Assembly (NCBI RefSeq): GCF_003111665.1
Contig: NZ_CP022188.1
Coordinates: 3,348,001 to 3,412,000 of the forward strand
Direction: 5' to 3'
From: Parazoarcus communis
GTDB taxonomy: Bacteria > Pseudomonadota > Gammaproteobacteria > Burkholderiales > Rhodocyclaceae
Length of the DNA: 64,000 nt
Part shown: positions 1 through 8,449 of the stretch, in pieces
Layout of the letters: each line of letters opens with the position of its first letter
Position numbering within the stretch: the first letter of the stretch is position 1
Made by a program: the position numbers and the translations under genes
The notes under the pieces: model-generated
The model's input: the letters and a program-made list of their open reading frames with translations, nothing else
The model's database searches: none
What the model was told of the DNA's origin: nothing

Positions 1-361
1 GCTAACTGGGTTTAGTGGTGTTGGTGGACCGCCTGCCATCCTCTATCTAATGGGGATCGAGCCGAACTCATATCGAGCACGTGCAAATTTCGTGATCTTT
101 TTTGCTGTTTTGTATCCGGTGTCATGCGTCCTTCTGGTGCTCACGGGCGTAATGCCGTTCTCGATCCTGATTGCTGGCATCGCCCTTTTCCCTCTCTTTC
201 ATATTGGTGGGTGGGTTGGGGTAAAGATGTATCAGAGGATCTCACGTCACTTTCTCCGCCGAATCGTACTGATTCTTCTTTTGCTCGCTGGTGGGATTGC
301 GGGGATTCCGTTTATGTACAAATTGATCGTTCTGATCGACGTAAAAATCTGGCCGACTTGA
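1..361 (+). CDS. TauE/SafE family sulfite exporter-like protein, C-terminal part
   Basis: The reading frame is open from the window edge (first full codon at base 2), so this is the 3' end of a longer gene. It begins with a glycine-rich FSGVGGPPAILYLMG stretch, typical of the second repeat of TauE/SafE permeases, and continues with two or three hydrophobic helices before the stop. The family moves sulfite, sulfonates or other small organic anions through the inner membrane. A GntR regulator and an uptake/redox operon follow on the same strand; a link to sulfur metabolism is only inference. The substrate cannot be told from this fragment. Confidence 0.75.
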   Translation, partial: LTGFSGVGGPPAILYLMGIEPNSYRARANFVIFFAVLYPVSCVLLVLTGVMPFSILIAGIALFPLFHIGGWVGVKMYQRISRHFLRRIVLILLLLAGGIAGIPFMYKLIVLIDVKIWPT

Positions 362-557
362 GATTTGAATCCAGTTGTGGTGCGTGTCGCACCGTAGCAG
401 TGCACGTGATTAAACGATAAATAGACTGCAACATTAGATAGAAATAAAAAACATAACGAAAACAACAGCTTAAAATTAATTGTGCGGTGCGAAAAACTGG
501 CACCGGTTTTGCTAGTTAGAACTCGTCATAACAGGTTGTGTGGTTTAAGGAATCAAT

Positions 558-1337
558 ATGTCTCAAGCGAAGAAAGTGCACCGAGGTTCGGCCGGAGATG
601 GCAGTGCAAGTGGTGTAACCGCGATTTCACCTGTTCCGCTTCATACGCAGATACGTGAGGTATTGAGGCGTCAGATTCTTGATGGAACCTATCCGCCGCA
701 TTCGCAGATGCCATCAGAAAGCCAGATGATGAACTTGTTCAGTGTGAGCCGGATCACCATTCGTCAGGCGTTGGGAGATCTGCAAAAGGAAGGCCTGATC
801 TTCAAGGTTATGGGCAAGGGAAGTTTTGTTGCGAAGCCCAAGGCATTTCAAAGTCTTTCGCGCCTGCAGGGATTTGGTGAAGCGATGTCGCCGTCGGGTT
901 ATGAGACTTATTCACTCTTAATGAGTGCGCGGGAAACCGAGGCCAGCATAGTCGTTGCACAACAGTTCTCTATCAAGCCTGGCACTCAGGTGTTTGAAAT
1001 ACAGCGATTGCGCTATCTGAATCGGGAGCCGATCTCAGTTGATGTCAGCTATTTCCCCATCGACATCGGAAGGCGTCTTGTACAGGAAGACCTGGCTGCG
1101 CGCGATATTTTCGTGATTCTGGAGAACGATTTCGATTTGAATCTCACTCATGCCGATCTCCAGATCGAGGCAATTTGCGCTGATGAATCTCTAGCGCGTC
1201 ATCTGGGTATTGCTGAGGGTTCGCCGTTGCTGAGAATGGAGCGCATGACCTACGCCGGCGACGTGCCTGTGGATTTCGAGTTTCTTTATTACCGCGGCGA
1301 TGCCTTCCAGTATCGACTGCGTATCGACAGAAGTTAA
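558..1337 (+). CDS. GntR family transcriptional regulator, HutC/UTRA type
   Basis: 259 residues. An N-terminal winged-helix GntR domain (about residues 28-95; it contains SESQMMNLFSVSRITIRQAL) is followed by a UTRA ligand-binding domain (about 110-250, ending in the usual FEFLYYRGDAFQYRL-type strand). HutC-type members are mostly local repressors released by a small effector. An AAGGA box lies just before the start. It sits 89 bp upstream of the flavoprotein gene on the same strand and probably controls the operon that follows. The effector is unknown. Confidence 0.9.
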   Translation: MSQAKKVHRGSAGDGSASGVTAISPVPLHTQIREVLRRQILDGTYPPHSQMPSESQMMNLFSVSRITIRQALGDLQKEGLIFKVMGKGSFVAKPKAFQSLSRLQGFGEAMSPSGYETYSLLMSARETEASIVVAQQFSIKPGTQVFEIQRLRYLNREPISVDVSYFPIDIGRRLVQEDLAARDIFVILENDFDLNLTHADLQIEAICADESLARHLGIAEGSPLLRMERMTYAGDVPVDFEFLYYRGDAFQYRLRIDRS

Positions 1338-1426
1338 ATGCAGGACCCAATGCACTGCTTCGCCTGATCACCGAAGCATTGCAAGTAGTGAGGTTAGTAA
1401 GGCACTCCCAACCCCAAGGAGCAATC

Positions 1427-3157
1427 ATGAAAAGAATCGATATGGAATTCGACCTGGTGGTGATCGGTGGTGGCACCGGTGGCCCGATGGCGGCAGTAAA
1501 AGCAAAGGAAAAGAACCCGAATCTGAAGGTCTTGCTGATTGACAAGGCTCACGTCAAGCGTAGCGGGGCTATCTCGATGGGCATGGACGGCCTTAACAAT
1601 GCTGTTATTCCCGGGCATGCAACGCCGGAGCAGTACGTTAAGGAAATTACGATTGCCAACGACGGCATTGTCGATCAGGAGGCGGTGATGGCCTATGCCG
1701 CCAACAGTTTTGACATGATTCAGGAGCTTGATCGTTGGGGGGTGAAGTTCGAGAAAGACGAGACCGGCGACTACGCCGTGCGCAAAGTCCATCACCTCGG
1801 CAGTTACGTATTGCCGATGCCTGAAGGGCATCACATGAAGCGGATCCTCTATCGACAGTTGAAACGGGCCAGAGTCGAAATTACGAACCGCGTAGTCGTT
1901 ACCCGTCTGCTGACTGGTACGGCGGGCGAGGTTGTTGGTGTAATGGGATTCGATTGTCGCACCGCAGATTTTTACGTAATCCGCTGCAAGGCAGCTGTCA
2001 TCACCACCGGCGCTGCAGGTCGGATCGGACTACCCGCGTCGGGCTACCTGATGGGTACCTACGAGAATCCGACCAACTCCGGTGATGGTCATGCCATGGC
2101 TTACCACGCTGGTGCTGCGCTGGCTAACCTTGAGTGTTTCCAGATCAACCCGCTGATCAAGGATTACAACGGTCCGGCCTGTGCCTACGTTACCGGACCG
2201 TTCGGCGGCTACACCGCCAATGCCAAGGGCGAGCGCTTCATTGAGTGTGACTACTGGAGCGGTCAGATGATGCTCGAGTTCTATAAGGAACTGCAGAGCG
2301 GCAACGGTCCGGTCTTCCTCAAACTGGACCACCTCGCTGAGGAGACCATCGGAGAGATCGAACACATCCTGCATTCCAATGAGCGACCCAGTCGCGGGCG
2401 CTTCCACGAGAACCGCGGCAACGACTATCGCAAACAGATGATCGAGATGCATATCTCGGAAATCGGCTTCTGCAGTGGTCACAGCGCATCTGGAATCTGG
2501 ACAAATGCACGTGGGGAGACCTCGGTCCCTGGTCTCTATGCTGCAGGTGACTGCGCGAGCGTGCCACACAACTACATGCTTGGGGCATTCGTCTACGGGC
2601 GGATCTGTGGCCATAACGCGGCCGAGTACTGCGGGGAGACTCCGGCTGCCGCGGTGGATGAAGCTGCTGTTGCTGCAGAGCGTGCAAGGGTGGTTGCGCC
2701 GCTTGAGCGTACAGATGGCCTGACGCCGTTCCAGATCGAGTACAAGACCCGCCGCCTGGTCAATGACTACCTGCAGCCACCCAAGATTACGCAGAAGTAT
2801 GAGATCGGTTTGCGCCGCTTCGACGAGGTACGTGAAGACGCAGAGGCCATGGTGGCGACCAACCCTCACGAACTGATGCGGGCAATGGAGGCTTACTCGA
2901 TCATCGATTGCGCCGAAATGGCTGCACGTTCGTCGATGTTCCGTGAAGAGAGCCGTTGGGGCCTCTACCACCACTGTGTGGATCACCCTGAGCGCGATGA
3001 CGAGAACTGGTTCTGTCATACCTTGCTGAGTAAGGGTGATGACGGTCGGATGACGATGCGCAAGAAGGCCGTCGAGCCATACATCGTTGCCATCGACAAG
3101 GAAGAGCGCGATGCGTATCAGCGCCTGCGTGTAGAGCGTAAAGCCGAAGCCGCCTGA
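1427..3157 (+). CDS. AprA/FrdA-like FAD-dependent oxidoreductase
   Basis: 576 residues from the ATG at 1427, chosen because AAGGAG lies 6-9 bases upstream; the frame stays open further upstream, but that stretch is unlike the family. The FAD dinucleotide-binding motif VVIGGGTGGPMAA is near residues 11-23, and the C-terminal FAD-contact segment PGLYAAGDC is near residue 370. The overall plan is that of the adenylylsulfate reductase alpha / fumarate reductase / succinate dehydrogenase flavoprotein family. It has no signal peptide, so it is cytoplasmic. A two-cluster ferredoxin follows after 36 bp, as aprB follows aprA, but no sat or qmo genes are present. The substrate is unknown and true APS reductase activity is doubtful. 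Confidence 0.85.
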   Translation: MKRIDMEFDLVVIGGGTGGPMAAVKAKEKNPNLKVLLIDKAHVKRSGAISMGMDGLNNAVIPGHATPEQYVKEITIANDGIVDQEAVMAYAANSFDMIQELDRWGVKFEKDETGDYAVRKVHHLGSYVLPMPEGHHMKRILYRQLKRARVEITNRVVVTRLLTGTAGEVVGVMGFDCRTADFYVIRCKAAVITTGAAGRIGLPASGYLMGTYENPTNSGDGHAMAYHAGAALANLECFQINPLIKDYNGPACAYVTGPFGGYTANAKGERFIECDYWSGQMMLEFYKELQSGNGPVFLKLDHLAEETIGEIEHILHSNERPSRGRFHENRGNDYRKQMIEMHISEIGFCSGHSASGIWTNARGETSVPGLYAAGDCASVPHNYMLGAFVYGRICGHNAAEYCGETPAAAVDEAAVAAERARVVAPLERTDGLTPFQIEYKTRRLVNDYLQPPKITQKYEIGLRRFDEVREDAEAMVATNPHELMRAMEAYSIIDCAEMAARSSMFREESRWGLYHHCVDHPERDDENWFCHTLLSKGDDGRMTMRKKAVEPYIVAIDKEERDAYQRLRVERKAEAA

Positions 3158-3193
3158 GCGGATACCCCCGACCCAAGTACAGAGGATAAAGAC

Positions 3194-3427
3194 ATGAGCA
3201 TTGCTACGACCCTTACCCAGGCACCGGTCATTGTGCACGAAGACAAGTGCATCGCCGAGAAGGGCTGCACCGTTTGTGTGGATGTGTGTCCGCTCGACGT
3301 GCTGGCCATCGATATGGTCACGAAGAAGGCATTCATGAAGTTCGACGAATGCTGGTATTGCCTGCCGTGCGAAACGGACTGCCCCACCGGAGCAGTCGAG
3401 GTCAGCATTCCCTATCTGCTGCGCTGA
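3194..3427 (+). CDS. 2[4Fe-4S] ferredoxin, AprB-like N-terminal type
   Basis: 77 residues. Two cluster motifs are visible: C-x5-C-x2-C-x3-C-P (starting CIAEKGCTVC) and C-x2-C-x2-C-x3-C-P (CWYCLPCETDCP). The widened first spacing resembles the ferredoxin part of APS reductase beta subunits, but the long C-terminal tail of true AprB is absent. It probably passes electrons to or from the flavoprotein encoded 36 bp upstream. The gene lies 10 bp before the HEAT-repeat gene, so the three are almost certainly one transcript. Confidence 0.88.
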   Translation: MSIATTLTQAPVIVHEDKCIAEKGCTVCVDVCPLDVLAIDMVTKKAFMKFDECWYCLPCETDCPTGAVEVSIPYLLR

Positions 3428-3437
3428 GGAGCCGACC

Positions 3438-4385
3438 ATGACGATGAGCGTGAATTCCATGACCGAGCGTCTTGCAAGTGCCGATGCCGAGGTACGCCGC
3501 CTTGCGGTCATTGATCTGCCGTATAGCGACGAAGACGAGATTGTTCCGTTCTTGCTACCGTGCCTGACCGACAGCGCGGCGGAAGTACGCGCCGAGGCAG
3601 TACGTGCGCTCGAAGGCTTCGAAGAGCCGGAGGTCGTTGCTGCGCTCGCGGCCCGCCTGCTCGATGAGGACGTTGCGGTGCGCGACGCTGCTGGCGAAGT
3701 CCTGGCTGAACTTAAGGACAGCGCCTCGGCCGAGTATCTGCTGCCCTATCTGGTTGGCCAGTCCGCGGTTGTTCGCATGCTTGCGTTTCGTGCGGTGCGA
3801 GCATTGCGCGTGAGCGAAGCATTTGAACCGGCACTGGCTTCACTGCGCGACCCAGACCCAGGCGTGCGACGAGAGGCTGTGGGGGTGCTTGGTTACCTGC
3901 GTCGGCAAGAAGCCGTTGGTGATCTCGCTGAAGTGGCCGCTCACGACCCAGATGCAGAAGTGCGCCGAATTGCGGTGGGAGCGCTTGGCTACACCTCTGA
4001 GATCAGCGTCTTGCCGGCATTGACGCGGGCGCTGGACGACAGCGCCTGGATGGTGCGCGACGAGGCGGCCCAGACTATTGGCAAGCTCGGGCTGGGGCCA
4101 GCGATTCCCGACTTGGTCAAGGCCATGGACGATGCTTACTGGCAGGTACGGGTCAAGGCCGCGCGCAGTCTCGGGTTGCTCAAAGCGGTGGGAGCTCTGC
4201 CCGCATTGGTCGATGCACTGTCGCACTCGATCAGCAACTTGCGCAAGGAGGCTGCCATTGCGCTTGGAGAGATCGGTGATCCGCGTGCGATTCCCGCGCT
4301 CGAAAGAACGCTGGACGACCCGGATCCTGATGTGCGCAAGCTATCCCGTCTTGCGCTGACGGCAATCGGTCTGGCCTGTAAATAG
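3438..4385 (+). CDS. HEAT-repeat protein
   Basis: 315 residues made almost entirely of a helical repeat of about 31 residues, with recurring patterns such as DPDPGVRREAVGVLG, DPDAEVRRIAVGALG and DDPDPDVRKLSRLAL. These are HEAT/PBS-lyase-type repeats, about nine copies. No catalytic domain, signal peptide or membrane segment is seen. Such solenoids usually act as scaffolds or, in the PBS-lyase relatives, attach or hold cofactors. Lying between two ferredoxin genes with 10-12 bp gaps, it may assemble or hold the redox complex; this is inference from position. Confidence 0.85.
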   Translation: MTMSVNSMTERLASADAEVRRLAVIDLPYSDEDEIVPFLLPCLTDSAAEVRAEAVRALEGFEEPEVVAALAARLLDEDVAVRDAAGEVLAELKDSASAEYLLPYLVGQSAVVRMLAFRAVRALRVSEAFEPALASLRDPDPGVRREAVGVLGYLRRQEAVGDLAEVAAHDPDAEVRRIAVGALGYTSEISVLPALTRALDDSAWMVRDEAAQTIGKLGLGPAIPDLVKAMDDAYWQVRVKAARSLGLLKAVGALPALVDALSHSISNLRKEAAIALGEIGDPRAIPALERTLDDPDPDVRKLSRLALTAIGLACK

Positions 4386-4397
4386 GAGCGCACCGAG

Positions 4398-4733
4398 ATG
4401 ACCTTTGTCGTTACCGAAGCCTGCGTGCGCTGCAAGTACACCGACTGTGTGTCCGTATGCCCGGTGGATTGCTTTCATGAGGGGCCGAACTTCCTCGTCA
4501 TCAATCCTGACGGTTGTATCGATTGCGGCGTGTGTGTGCCTGAGTGTCCGATTGGAGCCATCTACGATGCGGCCGATCTGGCGCCGGACCAACTTGAGTT
4601 CATTGAGATCAATGCCCGTCTGGCAGCCGAGTGGCCAGTAATCACTGATGCGCGCGAACCAATGGCCGATGCCGAGGTTTGGGCGGAAGTGAAGTCCAAG
4701 CGGCAGTTCCTCGATGAAAGCGCAGTTATCTGA
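4398..4733 (+). CDS. FdxA-like 7Fe/8Fe ferredoxin
   Basis: 111 residues, with the layout of FdxA-type ferredoxins: N-terminal [18 protein letters not shown], then [16 protein letters not shown], then a C-terminal extension of about 55 residues. The first motif has the CxxC..xxxC..CxxxCP pattern seen in proteins with one [3Fe-4S] and one [4Fe-4S] cluster. It is the second ferredoxin of the operon, separated from the first by the HEAT-repeat gene, so electron flow may run flavoprotein, ferredoxin 1, ferredoxin 2, and then the NADP reductase encoded at 8450. That order is inference. Confidence 0.85.
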   Translation: MTFVVTEACVRCKYTDCVSVCPVDCFHEGPNFLVINPDGCIDCGVCVPECPIGAIYDAADLAPDQLEFIEINARLAAEWPVITDAREPMADAEVWAEVKSKRQFLDESAVI

Positions 4734-4815
4734 ACACATCGATTCACCAACCCCAGCCCCAACTCCAAGAAACCCGTATCTCCCCAACAGATTCACTGGA
4801 AAAGGACGCACAAAC

Positions 4816-6264
4816 ATGAACGCACATTCCAGCAACACGGTGACTAAGAAGAAGGCCTACTGCAACCTCCTGGGTGTTTTTGCCCTTGGGTGTGTGCTTT
4901 CGATGCCCGCCGTAGCCGAAGTAGTCACAATCGGCATCGGCACGCAGAACACGACAACCAATACTGTGACCGGTGGCATTGTGCTTAAGGAGCTTGGTCT
5001 GCTCGAAAAGCACCTGCCGAAGACCGGCAAATACAAGGATACGCAGTTCAAACTTGAGTGGCAGAACTTCTCGTCAGGGCCTCCGGTCACCAACGGCATG
5101 GTAGCCAATACCCTGCAGATCGGAATGATGGGCGACTATCCATTGCTGGTGAATGGAGCAACTTTCCAGAACGGCAACGGCACCAAGAGCAGGTTGGTTG
5201 CATTGATTGCCTACAATGCCGATGGCGCTGGCAACGGGGTGGTGGTGCATAAGGACTCCCCGTACTACGAGTTGGCCGACCTCAAGGGCAAGAAGCTCTC
5301 GGTTCCTTTCGGCTCTGCGGCTCATGGCATGCTGCTCAAGGCGCTTGAGGACAAGGGCTGGAAGGCGGAGGATTTTGAGCTCTCAAGCCAGAGTCCGGAA
5401 GTCGGTACATCCAGCCTGCAGGAGCAGCGAATCGACGGGCACGCCGACTTCGTACCGTTTGCGGAGTTGCTGCCCTACCGCGGTTTCGCTCGCAAGATCT
5501 TCGATGGTGTGGAAACAAAGGTACCCACCTTCCATGGTGTGGTCGTGCGCGAGGATTTCGCGACTAAGTACCCCGAGGTCGTGGTGGCCTACATCAAGGC
5601 ATTGATGGAGGCGAATGAGTGGGTGCGCAAGAACCCCGTGGAAGCGGCTACCAAGATTGCCGAATGGACCCGGGTCGAGAAGGAAGTGGCCTACATGTTC
5701 CTTGGACCCTCGGGTGTTCATACGCTCGACCCAACGATCAAGCCAAAGTGGATCGAAACTGTTAAGTACGATCACGGCGTACTGGACCGCATGGGTCGGG
5801 TGAAGGCGTTGAATGCTGATGCCTGGGCTGACGAGACTTATGTGCGACAGGCCTTCAAAGAGCTTGGATACGACTACGACAAGCAACGCGCGAGTTTTGC
5901 CAACTACGAAATCAGTGGCACCGATCCGCTGTGCGGCGGCAAGATCGAACGTCCGCGTGAAGCGGGTGAGGTCTGGATCGATGGCGACGGCATTACTGCT
6001 TACAAGTCGGCTGGCTGCACACTGGCAGCAGTGAAAAAGGCCGGAGCGGAGGGTAAGAAGGTTGGCGTCGCGTTTGTGTTCGACTACACCACGAAGATTA
6101 AACTCTTTGCAGATAAGGCGTTCTATGCGCTTGGCACCAAGGATGGCAAGCCGGTAATCGTACCCTTCTTGCTCAAGAAAGATGCCGAGACCCATGCCTC
6201 AGCTAACGGTGGCAAGGTAGGCAGCTATGAAGACGCTCTTGCCCTTGCTGTAGTAGGGGGCTGA
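4816..6264 (+). CDS. NitT/TauT-type ABC substrate-binding protein with a C-terminal NosL-like domain
   Basis: 482 residues from ATG 4816 (AAAGGA upstream). A signal peptide runs to about residue 34, ending in MPAVAEV. Residues about 35-365 form a periplasmic binding domain of the sulfonate/nitrate/taurine type: the GDYPLLVNGATF segment, the SVPFGSAAHGML segment and the EWTRVEKE segment are characteristic. Residues about 375-482 are extra: DPLCGGKIERP, a single later Cys in AGCTLAAVKK, then an AFYALGTKDGKP...DAETHASANGGKV segment that resembles NosL copper-chaperone domains. The fusion is unusual for this transporter family. The ligand is unknown; a metal, or a metal-dependent ligand, is possible. 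Confidence 0.82.
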   Translation: MNAHSSNTVTKKKAYCNLLGVFALGCVLSMPAVAEVVTIGIGTQNTTTNTVTGGIVLKELGLLEKHLPKTGKYKDTQFKLEWQNFSSGPPVTNGMVANTLQIGMMGDYPLLVNGATFQNGNGTKSRLVALIAYNADGAGNGVVVHKDSPYYELADLKGKKLSVPFGSAAHGMLLKALEDKGWKAEDFELSSQSPEVGTSSLQEQRIDGHADFVPFAELLPYRGFARKIFDGVETKVPTFHGVVVREDFATKYPEVVVAYIKALMEANEWVRKNPVEAATKIAEWTRVEKEVAYMFLGPSGVHTLDPTIKPKWIETVKYDHGVLDRMGRVKALNADAWADETYVRQAFKELGYDYDKQRASFANYEISGTDPLCGGKIERPREAGEVWIDGDGITAYKSAGCTLAAVKKAGAEGKKVGVAFVFDYTTKIKLFADKAFYALGTKDGKPVIVPFLLKKDAETHASANGGKVGSYEDALALAVVGG

Positions 6265-6267
6265 GCC

Positions 6268-7263
6268 ATGTCCTCCGCAATCAGGATGAGATCGCTTGCC
6301 GATCCCCAGGTTGCGGGCTGTACTGCCGCGGAGTCGGCAGTACAGCCCGCGGGCCCCCGCGTGGTAGAGGACTCCACGAGCTCGCCGCTGGCAATCAAGC
6401 TCATCGATACTGGTTCTGACCAGGCCGATGTGCAAACCAGTGTCCCGCCCATGGTCCGGGGAGGCATGAGTGGCAAGCTGCGTGTTCAGATCGGTTCTCT
6501 GATGCTGAGCCTGCTGTCGATTGGTCTGCTTGTCGGATTCTGGTATCTAGGCACGGAGTACCGCTGGGACTTCTACATTCGTTTCACCAATGTACCAGCG
6601 CCCGGGGAGGTCTACCGTGAGTTCATGGGCCTTGTCGGCAGTGCGAAGTTTCAGGCCAATATCGGTATCAGTCTGCAGCGCATCATGCTTGGCTTCTGCA
6701 TCGCGACATTCCTTGGCGTGGTCTTAGGGCTGCTGTGCGGACGCCATGCACTGCTCAAGGGGTTGGTCTTTCCCGCGCTGGAAGTGCTACGTCCAATCCC
6801 GGCGATTGCATGGGTGCCTATCTCGATCATGTTATGGCCCTCGACCGAGAGCAGCATCATCTTCATCACCTTCATTGGGGCATTTTTTCCCATCCTCCTC
6901 AACACCCTGCATGGGGTGACTGCAGTCGATCCAGTTCTGATTCGTGCTGCACGCTGTTTGGGGGCAGGAGAGTGGGCGCTGATGACCCGGGTCGTGTTGC
7001 CTGGTGCTCTTCCACACATCTTTACCGGCCTGGCGGTGGGTATGGGGGTGGCTTGGGTGTCCTTAATTGCAGCAGAGATGATTTCCGGTCAGTTCGGCGT
7101 GGGCTATTTCACCTGGGAGGCCTACTCCCTGATCGAGTATCCCCACATCGTGATCGGCATGCTGGTGATTGGCGTCCTCGGCCTGATATGTAGCGGCGGC
7201 ATTCGCATGCTGGCGCGTCTTCTAATGCCGTGGCAGCGCACAGGAACCAAGGAGAGCACATGA
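6268..7263 (+). CDS. ABC transporter permease, NitT/TauT (SsuC/TauC) type
   Basis: 331 residues as called, but the first 66 or so are low-complexity and contain a large DNA hairpin, so the true start may be the ATG at 6466 (MSGKLRVQIG). From there on it is a standard BPD_transp_1 permease with about six helices and the EAA loop region around AARCLGAGEWALMTRVVLPGALPHI. It works with the ATPase whose start codon overlaps this stop codon (ATGA) and with the binding protein upstream. It belongs to the inner-membrane part of the importer. Confidence 0.88.
   Translation: MSSAIRMRSLADPQVAGCTAAESAVQPAGPRVVEDSTSSPLAIKLIDTGSDQADVQTSVPPMVRGGMSGKLRVQIGSLMLSLLSIGLLVGFWYLGTEYRWDFYIRFTNVPAPGEVYREFMGLVGSAKFQANIGISLQRIMLGFCIATFLGVVLGLLCGRHALLKGLVFPALEVLRPIPAIAWVPISIMLWPSTESSIIFITFIGAFFPILLNTLHGVTAVDPVLIRAARCLGAGEWALMTRVVLPGALPHIFTGLAVGMGVAWVSLIAAEMISGQFGVGYFTWEAYSLIEYPHIVIGMLVIGVLGLICSGGIRMLARLLMPWQRTGTKEST
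6313..6350. repeat. 16-bp perfect inverted repeat between binding-protein and permease genes
   Basis: The stem GCGGGCTGTACTGCCG (6313-6328) and its exact complement (6335-6350) surround a 6-base loop. No T-run follows, so it is not a simple terminator. Its place just after the binding-protein stop fits an mRNA-stabilising hairpin that keeps the binding protein more abundant than the permease, as REP hairpins do in other binding-protein operons; this role is inferred. Confidence 0.8.
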
Positions 7264-8129
7264 TGGCAAGCGAAGAAAGTGTGGCCAAGGGTCATATCGA
7301 GCTGCGCGACATCGGCGTTCGTTTTACTCAGAACGGCGCAGCACTCGACGCGGTACGTGGGGTTACTTTGGACGTGAAACCGGGCGAGTTTGTATCGGTT
7401 GTTGGGCCGTCAGGCTGTGGCAAATCGACCCTCCTCAATATCGTCGCGGGCTTCCTGAAACCGAGCGCAGGTGGCGCTACCGTCGATGGTCTTCCGATCA
7501 GCGGGCCAGGGGCGGAACGAGGCGTCGTGTTTCAACAGTACTCCTTGTTTCCGTGGATGAAGGTGCGCGAGAACGTTGAGTTCGGTCTGAAGATGCAGGG
7601 CATGGGCCGGTCTGAACGTGAAACCAAAGCACGCACGCTACTTGGACTTGCTGGGCTGCTGTCGTTTGAGAATCACTATCCTGACCAGCTTTCGGGCGGC
7701 ATGAAGCAGCGTGTGGGTATTGTCCGTGCGCTTGCGACCGGGCCACAGGTATTGCTGATGGACGAGCCTTTCGGCGCGCTGGATTCGCAAACCCGTGTAG
7801 TGATGCAGGAGATTCTCACCAACATGTGGCAGCAGTTGCGGCTGTCAGTGCTTTTCATCACCCATGACATTGAGGAGTCGATCTTTCTGTCGGACAAGGT
7901 TTATGTGATGACGGCACGTCCAGGCCGGATCAAGGCAGAAATCCCAATTCCGCTGCCACGCCCTCGGACGCCGGAAATGACCTCATCACCGACCTTCATG
8001 GCCCTGCACAGACAGCTGAAGACGTTGATACGTGAGGAGAGTCTGGCTGCAATGGGCGGTGAGCTCAAGGACGGGGGGCTCGGGCAGGACTGGCACCTGG
8101 CAGGCAAGAGCGTGAGTACGGTGATATGA
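7260..8129 (+). CDS. ABC transporter ATP-binding protein, NitT/TauT type
   Basis: 289 residues from the ATG at 7260, which overlaps the permease stop (ATGA) and has AAGGAGAG upstream. Walker A is GPSGCGKST, the signature is LSGGMKQRVGIVRAL, and Walker B is VLLMDEPFGALD, followed by the H-loop FITHDIEES. These place it with the SsuB/TauB/NrtD group. It powers the importer formed with the permease and binding protein. A second ATG at 7263 cannot be excluded as the start. Confidence 0.93.
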   Translation: MMASEESVAKGHIELRDIGVRFTQNGAALDAVRGVTLDVKPGEFVSVVGPSGCGKSTLLNIVAGFLKPSAGGATVDGLPISGPGAERGVVFQQYSLFPWMKVRENVEFGLKMQGMGRSERETKARTLLGLAGLLSFENHYPDQLSGGMKQRVGIVRALATGPQVLLMDEPFGALDSQTRVVMQEILTNMWQQLRLSVLFITHDIEESIFLSDKVYVMTARPGRIKAEIPIPLPRPRTPEMTSSPTFMALHRQLKTLIREESLAAMGGELKDGGLGQDWHLAGKSVSTVI

Positions 8130-8431
8130 GCACGCTCGCCCCCTCCTGTATTCCGGTCCATGTTACCGACCGGCGCCTGTCAGGCTTGCTGGTGATTGAA
8201 TGGCACGACGGTGCGGTCAGCTCACTCCGCCATGCCGACCTGCGTCAGCGCTGTCGTTGCGCAGCGTGTACTCAGCGACAGCGCACGGGGCAACTGCCTG
8301 ATCCGCCGTCGGCACTGGTTGAGATCCGGCCGGTTGCCGATGGTGCTCTCAATTTGGTTTTCGCCGACGGTCACGACCGCGGCATCTATCCCTGGTCCTA
8401 TCTGCGCGAACTCGGCGAAGAGTGCGCCTGA
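8126..8431 (+). CDS. DUF971 (GBBH-like N-terminal domain) protein
   Basis: 101 residues; the ATGA start overlaps the ATPase stop, so it is translationally coupled. It has the DUF971 pattern: a short beta-rich fold with LRHADLRQRCRCAACTQRQRTG near the centre and IYPWSYLREL at the end. The same fold forms the N-terminal domain of gamma-butyrobetaine hydroxylase and occurs as a stand-alone protein near iron-sulfur genes, where it may bind a metal through the Cys residues. Its operon partners are ferredoxins and a flavoprotein, which fits an iron-sulfur-related role. The exact function is unknown. Confidence 0.82.
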   Translation: MSTLAPSCIPVHVTDRRLSGLLVIEWHDGAVSSLRHADLRQRCRCAACTQRQRTGQLPDPPSALVEIRPVADGALNLVFADGHDRGIYPWSYLRELGEECA

Positions 8432-8449
8432 CATCAAGAGGAAATAATC

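Noticed and set aside
1427..3427. True dissimilatory APS reductase (aprAB)
   Set aside because: The ferredoxin lacks the AprB tail, and sat and qmo genes are missing; the neighbours are an ABC importer and NADP reductase.
2030..3511. Long minus-strand frame opposite the AprA-like gene and ferredoxin
   Set aside because: It spans two real genes on the plus strand and has no recognisable domain.
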